A DNA stretch of 64,000 nucleotides. Source: Opisthocomus hoazin (taxonomy: Eukaryota > Chordata > Aves > Opisthocomiformes > Opisthocomidae). The notes under the pieces are model-generated. The model was not told the DNA's origin. It was given only the letters and a program-made list of their open reading frames with translations, and made no database searches. Position 1 is the first letter of the stretch; each line of letters opens with the position of its first letter. The stretch is from NCBI RefSeq assembly GCF_030867145.1, contig NC_134421.1, positions 27,535,979 to 27,599,978 on the forward strand, written 5' to 3'. Below, piece by piece: positions 41,152 through 54,950 of the stretch. The translations under genes were made by a program, and so were the position numbers.

Positions 41152-42752
41152 CTGCAATCAAGCGCATAAATGTGAGCCCACAGAAAATAACTGATGGATA
41201 ATACTTCAGATAATATAGTTAGGAAAAGGAATTGTAAAAAAAAAAAAAATCAGATGTCTCAGATTCAATGTTTAGTCATTTATCGATCTGCTCTGTGTTT
41301 CAACATCATTAAAATGTAGTAAATAAGTAAATATAGAAAAAAGGCAATAAATATGACCGATAATAACTAACTGCAGTATTTGTAGAACATATTTACGAAT
41401 AGTGAGAGTGATACAGTAAAACTCAGCCATCAAGAAACAATACTCCCAATCCCTGAGAAGCCTCCCATTTAAGAACTTGTCCTTCTGCCTATACACTGAT
41501 CTTCACTTCCTCAAAAAAAAATGAAATAAAATAAAATAGCATCTACAAATGAAATATATTTCCATTTTAAAATCATATCTCAAAATCACATAAAATATAT
41601 ATTGTGATATATATGCAAACATATTTCTTCATCTTTAGAATTATAAATGATACTTTGCTTTAAAATGATTATATATACGTACACCTTGACAAACTGTTAT
41701 TTTATCATGTATTTCAGTGACCCTGAGAGAATCCCTACAAGCAGTTTTTTACAAGTTTCCTATATGATCCTTACATTTCACACAAAAAAAAGATGGCTAA
41801 AATCAAGTGATTGAATTTTTACAAATGACATTATGATAATGATTAAACCAAGTTAAAACTGAAAAGAATAAATAATTTATCACTAACCAAACTTATACTA
41901 ACGTACAGTAGTTTTAAAGCAAAACATATAATCACTAGTAGAACTCTATAAAAATGAGTCTTTCTTTGAAGAAGAGGAAGAAAAACCTCTTTGGAAGGTA
42001 CTCAAACCACCTTATTTCTGCTCCTTTTAATGATTTTTTCCCACCTAATTTGTAAAATGTGTTATTTTTGGATCAAGGACCTTTCAAAGGGTTTCAGCCG
42101 TCTAGACTCAGTCTACGTAATTTTATATTTGGAAAAGCTATCCTAAAGTATGGTGATTATACATTCCAGCTTCCCATCCTTCCTTTATTATCTGGCTTCA
42201 TAAAGTAAGGTCACTCAACCAGAAGTCCACCTAGCCATCAACGGCCAAAGCCTCTTCAGGAACAAATGATTTCCACTCATGGAGAGTGATTTTCTTTATT
42301 TTCTTGCCTCCTTTCCTCATGAATTCACTATTGCATACATGCTCAGTATATGCACATGTGGAAAATCCTCTTAACTAGAGACACCAAGGTCTGTAGGGGC
42401 ATAGTGAATCCAGTGATGCTTTGGTACAGTAAACACTTTTGCAGAAGGAATTACCTCAGTGCAAAAAGTGATGAAAGACAGCTTTCCTAGCTTTTTCCTT
42501 TCTCTGTGGATATGTTTCAATGTAGCAAGAGACGAAAGATTATTTACTCAGACAGTCACCTATCTCTTATTCAGATCTTCAAAATGTCTTGGAAAAATAT
42601 TCAGGTGCCCTTTTGCATTCACAGCATAAGGTTTGCTTGCTTAAATTACATCCACACTCTAATATGTGCCATTCTTTCATGCATTATGACGCTTTGTGCT
42701 CACCGTTTCCAGAAACACATGATTTACAAAATGGCTTTCTCACACAGAACAA

Positions 42753-42773
42753 TAAGTAAATAAATAAATAAAA
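42753..42773. repeat. (TAAA)n microsatellite
   Basis: About four to five TAAA/AAAT units in the 14.6-kb intron. Confidence 0.8.
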
Positions 42774-44583
42774 GGAGGAAAAAACATATGAAGAAAACAT
42801 ACAAGAACAGTTTGGATCATAAGAAATTAATTTGTCTTCTGAATTAGAAACCATTGCTTGAGCCATTAATGGAAGTCTTTTATGAAGTGAAAAAAAAATA
42901 AATGTTGAGAGTCTGGTTTTTTACTTTCTTTTTTTTTTTTTTCTTTTGGATACCACATCAGGGTATGCCTTATACATAGCAGGACAAACTCAGATATGAA
43001 TCTGAAAATTCTCAGACAAGTAAATCTACTAACTATAGTAGGCACTTCATCTCTCTTGATTTGGGTTGAACTTCTATTTTATTTAAAAAGAAATCTTTGA
43101 AACAAACTTGACCAACTAGTATTCTGATTCTCTTCCAACAAATTGACCAAAACCATATATCTAATATTTAGTTCCATGCTAAAGCAAATCAGCCTTCAAC
43201 TGTTAACATTAAGGTTCTTCTGTTGATGAATGCACTGGATTAGTAGAATGAGACACTAGTAACTGCATGTACTATGGATACATCCAGACACGGGGAAGAA
43301 AGGGGACATAACCTTTTAGATTTCAGGACATGGTGAACATTCAAGATCATTCTCGGAAAAATTATATATTTAATTTAGGAAAAATATTTTGCAGCTTAGA
43401 ATTTAAAAATAATGTCACCTGATCATTAAGCTAATTAGTTCCATAATGAGAAAAAACTTCTCATTTTTGTCTTCAGTAAAAATTACTCAATAGGTTTTAG
43501 AGACAGATCTTCAGAAACATACTTCCAGTTTTCTGTACGAAATATTTAACACTGAAGTGCAACAGAGATCTTATCTTATGCATATTTCTAACTACCTCTA
43601 ACGTAATAAAATTTAACAGATACATTCTACTTCATGTGACATAATCAAGATTTCTTGACTTAAGGTTAATTTCATTAAACAGTAAAATAATTGCACTGCA
43701 TCCATGTAATTTTTAAAAACATTAACATTACTGGAAATCGTTTCCAACCAATACTAATAGTTTACTGGTGCTTTTAAGAAATACACTAGGTTAATTCTTA
43801 GCTTTAAGAGATCTGTAAGATCAACATATACTGAAGATATTACAGAATTTGTAAGTTCTTTAGATTTCTACGAGAAGTCTAACTTAGAACAGGACAACAT
43901 TATATATATTTACTGAAAAGCAAATGCACTGCTAGATGCTTCAGTTAAAAGCTTGTTTTTATTAATTCTTTTTCTAGGACTTTGGCTGCAAACATTCCAT
44001 TAGTCTATATGAACACATCAAAAATGTCAGCAACAACTCTCAAATAATGTTTGAAATTAAAACCAGAATTCGCTCTCTATTTAATACTAGGTCTCTAAAA
44101 AGTGTCTCTATAATAGGATTACTATTTTATATAATATATGAAAGGATTATCTTTACTACAGAATTACCAAAGTTAACTAAAAACATTTGTAAGTGCTGCA
44201 TGACACCAGCCAAGTAAGAGTAAAACTTTTAGTTTTCCAGAAAAGAAAATTCTAGGACTGTGCATTACCATAAACAAGTCTGTCCCCTGTACTGGAGGTG
44301 GTAGTAACAGTACCAATAACTCATGCTGAGTGGGTATGTAGCAGATGATACACAGCATCCTCCTGAAACTGACTGTAGCATCCTTCACACCCAAACCCTT
44401 ACAGGATGCAAACAGAAGAGGGGAACACCCTATAACTCCTTTACTCATTGCCTGAGCAGAGGCGAGCAGAGGCAATTTAATCAGAGGCTGTTGATTAAGC
44501 ACTTCCTTTATCAGATGGGCCATAAATATAATTGACCGCTACCTTCTCAATTTAGTGGAAAAGTCAATACCTGAGTGTACAGG

Positions 44584-45165
44584 TGTGTGATTGGTTGTCC
44601 CCCACCAGCATCCAAGCACTCACACAACTGCTCGCTTTCCCCCACACCAGCAGGGTGAGGGGAGAAAATAGGAAGAACAGAAGCAAGAAAACTTGTGGGT
44701 AAAGACAGGACAGTTTAATAGACAAAGGAAAGAAAAGAGAGAAGAAAAAAAAAAACCACAAAAACAACAAAAGCAGAAAAGTGAAGGAAATCCCTCACCA
44801 CTTCTCACATGTAGACTGACGCCCCGCCAGTTCTCCAAACAAAGGCCATCTCAGAAGCCAAAACCCCTCTTCTTCCTCTGCCCCAGTTTTCACTGCTGAA
44901 CATGATGTTATATGATATGGCATATCTCTTTGGTCAGCAAGGGTCAGCTGCCCAAGCTGTGTCCCCTTCCCAATCACCTGCCCATCCCCAGCCTTCTCAC
45001 TGAGGGGGCAGAGTGGGAAAAAGAGAAAGCCTCGACACTGTTCAAACCCTGTTCAGCACCAGCCAAAACACTGGTGTGTTATCAAGGCTGTCCACAAATC
45101 CAAAACACAGCATCATCCAGGCTGCTGTGAAGAAAGTTAACTCTATCCCAACCAGACACAGTACA
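44584..45165 (-). mobile_element. solo LTR of an avian endogenous retrovirus
   Basis: On the minus strand the element starts TGTACTG at 45165 and continues GGGATAGAGTTAACTTTCTT. Next come the CACACCAGTGTTTTGG-type block, a CCAAAGAGATATGCCAT segment and an ATTAAA poly(A) signal (44714-44719) before CTGTCCTGTCTTTACCCACA. It ends near ACACA at about 44584. The order matches a widespread avian LTR that I recognise but cannot name with certainty. AGGT on the plus strand lies near both ends, a possible short target duplication. The expected TATA box near 44890-44900 has decayed. No internal region or second LTR is present, so it is a solo LTR, oriented like TMTC2. Confidence 0.8.
44714..44719 (-). 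terminator. LTR polyadenylation signal ATTAAA, sense to TMTC2
   Basis: The plus-strand TTTAAT reads ATTAAA in the LTR orientation, in the context TCTATTAAACTGTCC. This is the normal signal position in this LTR type. It is in the sense direction inside a TMTC2 intron and could support premature intronic polyadenylation; that is inference only. Confidence 0.5.
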
Positions 45166-48100
45166 AGGTAGAAACTTTCAGGTGAGAATTGATTTGCCAA
45201 ATTCTCCTGAAAGGCAGACTAATTTTATTCACACATCTAAATTTAATTTAGAGCACCTAAATAGAGATATCCCATTTTGAAAACATTAGCTGCCATTCCT
45301 TTTAATATGATATACTAAAATCATACAAGAATGAAATGAATTGGCAGTTTACCGCTGTACTTTCTTCATTAAAAAGCAGACTTCTGAACTTTCCTGTCAA
45401 AGCCGTAAAGATGTATTTTCCCAAGAGAAGAGTGCTAGCAGGGCAGAATATTGGCAAGGTGTTGAAGGTGGATTGGAAGGTCTGATCTACAGGCCCCTTG
45501 ATCCAGGAACCACTTGTGTGGTTCTAAATTTACATTCAGGATTTTGTCCTCTGACAGGTAGCTGGCAAGCTGCATGATTTATGAGACACTGCCCAGCATC
45601 ACATACAGAACTTTCTTATTGCAGGTGTCATGACTCCGACTCCTGGCAATGACATAAATTAAAGTAGCTTGATTGTTTTTTGGAATCAGAACCAGCTTTT
45701 GAGAAAACAGCTTTCTAGAAGCTCTGAATCCTAGATTATCCTTCTTCAAGGAAAACATATTTGTCATTACTATTCTTCTAGAATGGGAGTGGGAAATCCA
45801 CAGTCCAGGTTCAGGTGCGATCTTCAACAACATCATTCTTTGCCTGGAACAACACTACTTTTCTAAACAGATGGTTCTACTTTCCTTGCTAGACAGCAAA
45901 GAGCCGAGTGCAAATGTGTAGCCCAGAGTTCTTAAAGACCTGTGACAGCAGAGAGCTTATTCAATACTTTGCTATTCCTTTAGTCATTTTTCCCTAACCA
46001 AAGGTATCTAAGCATCAGAAATAGCATAAAAGCTGAAGAATTCTGTACCTACAGTCTTGTTCAAACTTACCTTTTCTTGCAAACCAGCAAGTGTTTTTGA
46101 GTCTATATTTCACCAAAAAAAAAAATCAGGCAATATATGCAATCTACTGAAAAAGAAGATAAAAATATATATGTAATTTAAACAAAAAAACAATTTTCAA
46201 TTCCTAGGAGTTGAAAAAACCCAACTTATTCTCATCTTCTGTCAAAATTTTTAACAAATATTCATCCACTGAGACGAAAGCATACAGCTCTCTATCCTGT
46301 ACAACTGTCTCTCTAAAACGATCATGAACATTTGGAAAGCATTTTAAGACATGTGCCAACACCAGTTTAAAAGTCTGCATCAGTAGTTCTGCTGCTTTAT
46401 TGTAATATGAAAGGTATTAATCGGTTGGGATACGCCTGTGTGTAACAATCTATGTTCACAGCACAAAGGCATTACTGCCTTCCTCTAGAATGAGCTCAAC
46501 TATTTCCTACAGGCATTATAAGCTTTTATTTCACTAGATAAAAGTGGAAATTGCACCAATTTTTCTTTAATTAAAATGTTCTCTCTTTTGCTCTCTGGCA
46601 AACATTCCAAGGTACTTTGTACCAGAACAGAGTGGGTTTCTGAAATAGCTCATCTTGCTACTGCTGCTTTTAAAAAGGATCATTTTTAATTTTCTTGGAA
46701 TGTTGTTGGTTCTGCACTTACTCAAACTTCAACAACTTAAACTCTTGTCCTGATATCTTCAGTAATCCAAGCAAGACCAAGTAAACTACCTTCTGAATAA
46801 GAAGGAAAAGACTTCTAATCCCAATGTAATAGGGAATAGTTAGCATTTGCTTCTTTTAATATATGTTCATCACCAAGTCTTCTGCATCTTATCCTCTTTG
46901 AAAGAGTTTTCGCCTTCCATGGCAACTACTTAAACAACTATATTAACATGAAAAGTGGATATATCAAAGACTATAGACTCAACTGTCAAATCTGTTCATA
47001 ATAAACCTCACTAGAAGTTCCTTTGGCACATTCAACATTGAGGATTTGAAGCCAACTATTTGTTGGTACTTCGAAAGCATTTCAAGTTTCAACAGAAACC
47101 AAAATAGGGACCAGGTTGTGGCTGACCCAGCGCACTGTGTATGTCTTTGAAGCACACAGCAAGGCTACAAAATCAGGTCCTCAGAACTGAACAACATTCT
47201 CACTGCCACAAAGGGAACTACCACTGAAGTCACTGTCAACTTCAACTCTGCTGTGGCAATGTAGAGCAAATGAACAGATGTGACCAGAGATTTCTGAACA
47301 TAAAACTTCAGTAGCATTGTGTGGAAGAAATTAGAGGAGAGACCTTGTCTCCCAGCTGATTTTCAAAGCTTTTCAGGTAATGAATCAACGTTGCAAGATG
47401 CCAAGTCAACAGACATGACCTAATGTAACTGTTTCCTTTAAGAGTTTCAAAACAGATTCATTGGCTGTGAATGAGCATGTCCCAGAGCAAGGGAATGTTT
47501 GCTTAAAGATCCTGCTTTCCAGGCCTGTTAAGACAATTTCTTGCTGAATGTGTAGCATGTGACAGCAGAGGCAGAGAGAACTTACATCAGGATCACCTAG
47601 ACGGTAGCAGCATTCTAGTTTCTTTTACTGCTCCTTCTATCCCGTTCCATCTTTCTCTAAATCTGTTCTCTGGCTTTCTCACTGACAGGATTTTTGGGGA
47701 GTCTGTGCCCTGAACTGGTTCCCATTGAGAAGATTATTCCATGCAACTAAAATATAAAGAAAGACTACACAAGCCAGTGGGTGCTGCAACATCAATATAT
47801 GCACTGGCTTAGAAAAATCTTTTTCATTAGCCTTTGTCTGAAAAATTTATCTGCTGCAGTTGTTCTAAATATAGCATTGGATGTCATCCAGAGCATAACC
47901 AGAGATAAGACAGAAAGAATTAAATTGCAAGCCTCTGCGACTTGATGACTGGACTTGTGACCACATATGGATCACTGGAAGCTCTCACTAAAACATAAGA
48001 TTAAAGATGAAAACATAGAATACAGAGGACTTCATGTTTTACAAATACTACACAAGATTTTGGACCCTATGTCAATCCCCAGGCACCTGGTGATGTAAAG

Positions 48101-49710
48101 TCTGGAAAACTGAAATTTTGATGAGAAAGAACTATCCAGTCATGGTTTTGTAGCAGCTCTATGCTATCTCTTCAAAAATCCTCATAATGAGATGATACTC
48201 ATAGGTTAAAACACTCATGCCACAGGCTTTTCCAGTTCCTGCAGAAAGCACACATTTTGGCAACATCAAAGAAGCAGGAAGCCATGTTTCTAGCCCTGTC
48301 TCTGATCTGCAATTTCCATACCACATCTCTCGAGCAGTCTAGTATATTGTGCTGAGGAAGCAGAGTCAACCAGGTACTTAGGATGTCAGAATGATTAGAT
48401 TTAAGGATAAACTCAAGGGAAGAGCCAGAAACATGGAAATTCCACAGTGTTTAGGGTCGGTGACCTAGCTTGTTTGGAAACACTCTACTGCATTCCACTT
48501 AAGTGACTGGTTCTAAAGGGAGTTCGGAATAAATAGTTACAATAGTGGTTTGTAATTATCTTCTTTTAATGTTGTGTGATAGAAACCGCCTAAAGAGAAT
48601 CAAAAAGGACTTCACAAATTATGTACATATGCCTTTGTATACTCATGATTCACAGCTGCCAAGAAAACCGCAAACAAAACTTCAAATTGGTATATTCTCC
48701 TTGATAGCTCAGTTTCTGATATATTCTTGCTCATTTTCAGTTTGGAAGTAAGAAATACTGTCTGTGTTAACAGTAGCTGAAGATTTTCTTAAATCAAAGT
48801 TATTGGAGAGAGTTCTGGGAGCAGAAAGGTCAGAAGTTTAATGAAGTCTTCCTGCGAGTCAGTTACATCTCTTCTCCTGTTTTGAGTCTAGGAATCCTGT
48901 CTTCCTGGAATTACATTCATTGATATTGTAGGAGGAGGTATAAGCCATAGTCCAAAGTCAGGATCTTAATTTGATGGCAATGTATGCTCAGGACAGAGAC
49001 CCTTCCTCCAAAGAGCGCCTATGTTCTATGATCATGTGTTATTTGAGTATCATAAACTTGCTTTATAGTTTCTCTACAAAATCATTATATATTTAATGTT
49101 AGGATTTCCAAAAGATTTAAAATGGCAAAAAAACTTCCATTTGCTGAAAGGTTCGTAAGTGCATATTGGGAAGTCTGGCAAAGTGACTTTGAGATGGACT
49201 TATTACATCTGCTTGGCTTTGACCCCATCTCATCAAGGAATTCAATTTCTCAATGCATAATCACCATGTAGCATCTGGTGCTCCCAATGGAGGAGATCCA
49301 TGCACTATGTTTTATTTATCTTTCAGCATATACTTCATTTAGCTAACCTGTCAGTCAGAAATAGACAATTCATTCACTGGAATTAAGGACTGTGAAATCA
49401 GTTTTATTCATTCATTCATTTTCACAGAGAAAAAACTGACCTTCCTATGGACGAGGGTGACACTTCTTCCACAGGCACAAAACTCTCTCAAAGAAATGTG
49501 TAAGACTTCATTACTAGGTCATGATTGATATTCCTCTTTCTTATCAATACACATTTGACATATATACTTTTCATTATTACACTGTTTTCTTCATAAGGTC
49601 TTTTTCTTAAATATATGGGAGAACAATAAAGCTTTCCCAGGCTGCTCTTCAGGCAATGAAGAACAAAAACACAAAGCTCCAGCTCTGTGAACAACTGGAC
49701 TATACAGAAA

Positions 49711-49725
49711 TATTATATATATATC
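49711..49725. repeat. (TA)n microsatellite
   Basis: About six TA units in the 14.6-kb intron. Confidence 0.75.
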
Positions 49726-52700
49726 CCATCTAAGAAGAAAAATGAAAGCACATCTTTAAACATATGTAAATTCTCACACTCACTAACATATGTAAGTGTA
49801 TGACTTAAAGGCTGAAAAAAATGGTTCTTGAAAATCCACTGCTATCATATTTCAATCAAATTTATTTTGAAGATTAAACCACAGCAGTTCCAATCCATTT
49901 TTAGGCTGAGACTTAAGAGTGGTAAAGCAGTCATCTTTGGATGCAAGACAGATAAAAAGTGCTTACAGACTCAGGTGAAAATTCAGGCATCAAAAAGGGC
50001 TAAAAGTTCTGTGCTGAACTGATGATTAGAAAGACTTAGGATGAAAGTAAAAAAAATAAGAACAGCAGTTAACAAGTTAAACTTGTGGAAAAAAACCCAG
50101 ATAATATGAGAAAATCTATAAAAGCAACTTCTAAATTATGACAAATTCAAAAGTGAAAGATAATTTTTAAAAAGTTAGAATGTTTGGGAACATGTTAATC
50201 TGTTCTTCCTTCAATGAGACTATAGCTAATATGCTTCAGTTTTACCTAATCTGACAGCATGTTTTTCATTTTGTTTTATATCCTTAGCTGGGAATGCACT
50301 GAAAAAGGCAGACGATAAATGTGAATTGCCTAATTAAGTGAATGCATAATTAATCTAATGAGAATAATCCATTTTTATAATGAAAAAGGAATAATTAAAC
50401 AGTTTAGAGTTATTAGAAACAATGTATTATTCAAAAGAGACTATTTTAAAAGAAGGTCTCAATAGTCTCAATGGTGTTTAATAAAAACAGAGTTAATTTG
50501 AACATCCTGTTGGGTTCTAGACTTCACCATTCCAATTAAGCCATTACAAATGTAAGGGAGAAGGGACCTCTGTACAGACATTAATCTTGAAACCTCACTC
50601 CTCCTTCCTCTCTCTCTCTTTTTTCCCCCACTCCATTTTCATTATGCCGGAGAGAGGCCACTACCTGTACTTGAAAAGGCATGGTAGCAAAACCTTTTTT
50701 TAGTAAATAAGTAAATGAAACCTGCTTTAGTGGTATTTTTTTGTTTTGTTTTTTAAACAGCAAATTATAAAGAAATATGAGAATTTTGGAGGTGAAATGC
50801 TTGCACAATGTAAATTTCACTGCAGCTTTATGGGGTTTTTTGTTTGCTTGCTTAAGTGAAAGCTAGTAAAGAAAGCCTTCAACAACTTCAAAGTCCTTAA
50901 CTACACTGCATCCAACCAGCTATCTCAATGAAATGATACTGAGTAATTTAATTTTGTTTCTTTTCAAACAGAAAAGCACTTAAGTATGTCACTATTTGAA
51001 ATTCATTTCATCTCTCTGCATTGACAAATTTTATACAGAATCTTTCTTCAGCTTCTCCTGAGATAGGCTCAGTGCAGACAGAAATGGGAGATCTGTATTT
51101 CCTTTGTGGGTGGTCAATACCATATCCAAAACTAAATAATCTCTGGGCCATAACGTCACTGGTCTGACTTCACTGAACATTTCTATCTTTGGCATGCTTG
51201 TTAACAAATTTGACGTACTGATTCTTTAGATGCCAACATGTTCTTAAAATATTTATATGAAAATTTCTTTGGAATTAGTTAGTTCATAGGTGTATCTCTG
51301 GTTTCTCAGACTGATACTCGGATTCTTCCCAGCTGACCATAAGAATTTAATCAAGGCATCTAGGTTAGGAGGAGTCCCCTCTATGGTCAGTGGAGACCAT
51401 TTCAATTATGTCTTCAATCTGTTGATGACAGAAGCCACCAAGGTCCTGAAGGATCCAAAATAGCATACTGGAGTTAAATGTTCGAAGTAAAGTGGGATGC
51501 ATGAGAATCAATATCCTGAGTAGATGTGGGCAAGATATTTTGAAGCAAACTTTCCCAGAGAAAACAAAGATGGAAATTTAAAAATAAATAAGCATTTATT
51601 AAGTTCAAATTGGTTTAGTCAAAACTGCTCAATATAAGTCTTCTCTAAAAAATGTGTATTAAAAATGTCCAATTAAAAGCCTCAAACTTTAAAGGAACAT
51701 TCAAATCTAATATTTGAAATAGTCTCCTCCAGTGTTTTAGTTCAAAAACTCGTAGGTTGTGCCAAAAAGCATATTTTCATTGCCAGAAAAAAAAAAAAAA
51801 ATTGTACTGGTGTTTCTGCACTCTTTCCTCTGCCATTTCTTCTTCTTCCTGATTCATATGCATTTTCTCTCTTTTGTATGTTAGGTGTTGTTGGCAGTGT
51901 ACCATGGACCTAAGTAACTTGTATCAATCAGATCACCCATCAAGACTCACATATTTGAAAGACAATGATTATGCATAAAGTTCAGATGTTCAGATAACTG
52001 GCATATGAGAAAGGAAAAAAAAAGGGGGGGAAAAGAAGGGAAAAATGTGGACAGGTGAGCAGCTGCCTACATTTCAGCCTGAGAGGAGACTGCCACCCTC
52101 TGTGGTCACTAGAGCAAAAGCCACTTTCCCTTATGTTAAAAGAAGAGGTATCATGTCTGCAGTGTGCAGGGATTTATACCTCTTCAGTTTTTCCACTAGT
52201 TCTCCCTTCAGACATCTCCAAGCATAATGAGTTTGAGAAACACTGCTTTAAACCTAAATCCATTGAAATCCAAAGCCAGCAAATCACCCATACAAAACTG
52301 ATTATAACACTAGCTTGACTATAGAAATGTGCTGTGGTGGTATTATCCCAAGAAGCAACCATGAAACTGTTCCCCTCACTCCAAATTTTCATGTGATCAA
52401 ATAAGCTGACTCCTGCACCAAATCATGTCTGCTAAGAATAGCTTTCTTTGGCTTAAGCCCTGAATTAAAACACACTATAACACAAATGTAAGCCTCTTAA
52501 AAGATACAGAATATCAACAATTTTCCCTGATAGCTCCAAAAAGAGTCCAAAAGGTTAGAAGTCAAAAAGAACACCTGCACATCCTGGGAGTACAAAGTAC
52601 AAGTGCGTGCACTTGGAAGAAAATCTTCAGTCCATTTATTCCTGCTACTCCATCAACACACTGTTGCGTCCCAACTGACCACTCCTCATTTGGCTGTTCC

Positions 52701-54267
52701 GTGAGGTATGTGGGCTTTTTAGGGCTAATGCCAACTATTTTATTCTATGTTTTAACATCTTCATGCTGAGAAAAAAAGTAATCTCTAAGATTTACATGCC
52801 AAATACAGATGTATTTCCCCATAGTTTAACACTTGGCATATAGGTCATGGACTTGTGTCTGTGACAAAGTGCTAAAACAAATGAATCAGATACACAGATA
52901 AAGCTTAAAGTATTCACTAGGCATTCCTGTATAATATTTGAAATGTCCCTGGTAACATACACTACAGATACCCTATCAATACAAGAAATAGGTGGAAGGG
53001 AAAAGGGAAAGAAAGAGGAGAAAGGATAATTTATTTCAAGTTTTACAAAGTCCTGTACCCAAAGTGACAAGGTTTTGAGATCACCTGTACTACACAGACA
53101 CACAAACCAAGCAGAAGTAAACCATATCTCTCTCATAGCTACTTCGATATAAACATGGAATACCACCATTGAACTTGGTGAGGTGATCAGAAGTTATACA
53201 TTCAAAACAAAGGTTTAACTTGCATTCAGCAGAGCTTTCCCTGTATAATACTCCATGGCAGAGACCTAGTGACTGGTATAGAGAACCTTCTTGTGTCTAC
53301 AGCCCTTCAGAATCGTATTTTACTACACTGGTATTCTAAACACTGACTAAAATTTGCCCTTCACTCCTGGTCTACAGAGCAGAATCTCACTTATGCCGCA
53401 AGAATGACCTCTGCACAAGGACACAGAAACCACTTTTTGTACCTGTGACACAATAAAGGAAAAATTTGCTAAAGTTTTTACAGAATGATCTTAATTAGGA
53501 ACAATACAGCATTTTAATATTGTAGTCTGGTAACAAAGTAGTCAGTGCATCAGAGATGAATGATGATTTGAATAACCTTGCTTTTAGTTGATAGTGCACT
53601 TGAAAACGACACAGAGGGAGTACTGAGGGAAAAGACAGGCAAGTTGATGAAGTAATGAGAGACAAAAAGAAAAAGTCTAGACCTATAATAAAATATACAC
53701 AATCATAACTTCAATTGCCAGGATGGATTGTTGAGACCTACCTTTGAATTTGTATGCAAACAGATTTCCTAATAACTAAGGATAGATCTATTAATAACAA
53801 AGGCTGGAAGGGTCTTGAGTAGGATTTCAAGAAACTATCTGCTGCAACTTTTCCTCATCATCTCCAGATATCAACTATACTTATATTCAATTGAAATAAT
53901 GGAGCTTATGTGCACGAATAGCCCTAACAGATTTACCTGGACAGGCACGAGTAGAAGACAAGGTCACTAACTGCAATGATCCATAATGCAAAATAATGCA
54001 GCACTGGGCTACATCCATCTAAATACCATGATATGTTCTAAGTAACAACGTATGCATCGATTCTGGGAGCCTAACATACAGAATTTTACACTGCATGAGA
54101 CTAAACAGAAATACAATGTGTGAGCAATTCAGAGAAATCAAACAAAGTAAAACCATGGCTATTATGTAAGGTTAATTTTCCCTTTTGGCCACTTATTTTC
54201 ATTTATTTTACATTTACCAGTTAGAATCAGAAGAGGAAATTAAAACAATATACAAAGAATATTGGAG

Positions 54268-54950
54268 AAGTGGAGAGGGACCTGGGTGTCCTGGTGGACG
54301 ACAGGTTAACCATGAGCCAGCAGTGTGCCCTGGCTGCCAAGAAGGCCAATGGGATCCTGGGGTGCATCAAGAAGAGGGTGGCCAGCAGGACGTGGGAGGT
54401 TCTCCTTACCCTCTACACTGCCCTAGTGAGGCTCCATCTGGAGTACTCTCTCCAGTTCTGGGCTCCCCAGTTCAAGAAATATGAAGAGCTACTGGAGAGA
54501 GTCCAGCGGAGGGCTACAAGGATGGTGAGGGGACTGGAACATCTCCCCTACGAGGAGAGGCTGAGGGAGCTGGGCTTGTTCAGCCTGAGAAGGCTGCGAG
54601 GGGACCTTATAAATGCTTATAAATATCTGAGGGGTGGGTGTCAGGAGGATGGGGCCAAGCTCTTTTCAGTGGTGCCCAGTGGCAGGACAAGGGGCAATGG
54701 GCACAAACTGAGGCACAGGAAGTTCCGTCTGAACATGAGGAAGAACTTCTTCCCTCTGAGGGTGACGGAACACTGGAACAGGCTGCCCAGGGAGGTTGTG
54801 GAGTCTCCTTCTCTGGAGATATTCAAGACCCGCCTGGACAAGGTCCTGTGCAGCCTGCTGTAGGTGACCCTGCTTCGGCAGGAGGGTTGGACTAGATGAC
54901 CCACAGAGGTCCCTTCCAACCCCTACCATTCTGTGATTCTGTGATTCTGT
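54268..54950 (+). mobile_element. CR1 LINE, 5'-truncated, young-looking 3' copy
   Basis: A plus-strand copy of about 680 bp ending in clean octamers (ATTCTGTG repeats at 54928-54950). It starts within the ORF2 C-terminal region at GTGGAGAGGGACC. The rest of ORF2 is uninterrupted to its stop, followed by the short 3' UTR with the typical GGTTGGACTAGATGACCCAC. It looks the least diverged of the CR1 copies here. It sits antisense in a TMTC2 intron, about 780 bp from the exon at 55730. Confidence 0.96.
54270..54863 (+). pseudogene. CR1 ORF2 C-terminal fragment, open
   Basis: A 197-codon open frame matching the end of CR1 ORF2: [20 protein letters not shown], then [19 protein letters not shown], then [20 protein letters not shown], ending KVLCSLL. 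A probable in-frame deletion of two codons (SLRRLRG where related copies have SLKKRRLRG) is the only change seen. It lacks the endonuclease and the RT catalytic core, so it is non-functional despite being open. Confidence 0.9.

Noticed and set aside
50558..50580. GAAGGGACCTCTGT resembling the CR1 tail
   Set aside because: Only about 13 bases match; the flanking sequence is not CR1-like, so a coincidence is more likely.
54638..54929. Overlapping frames on both strands over the CR1 at 54.3 kb
   Set aside because: Out-of-frame or antisense reads of the CR1 ORF2 end and 3' UTR.
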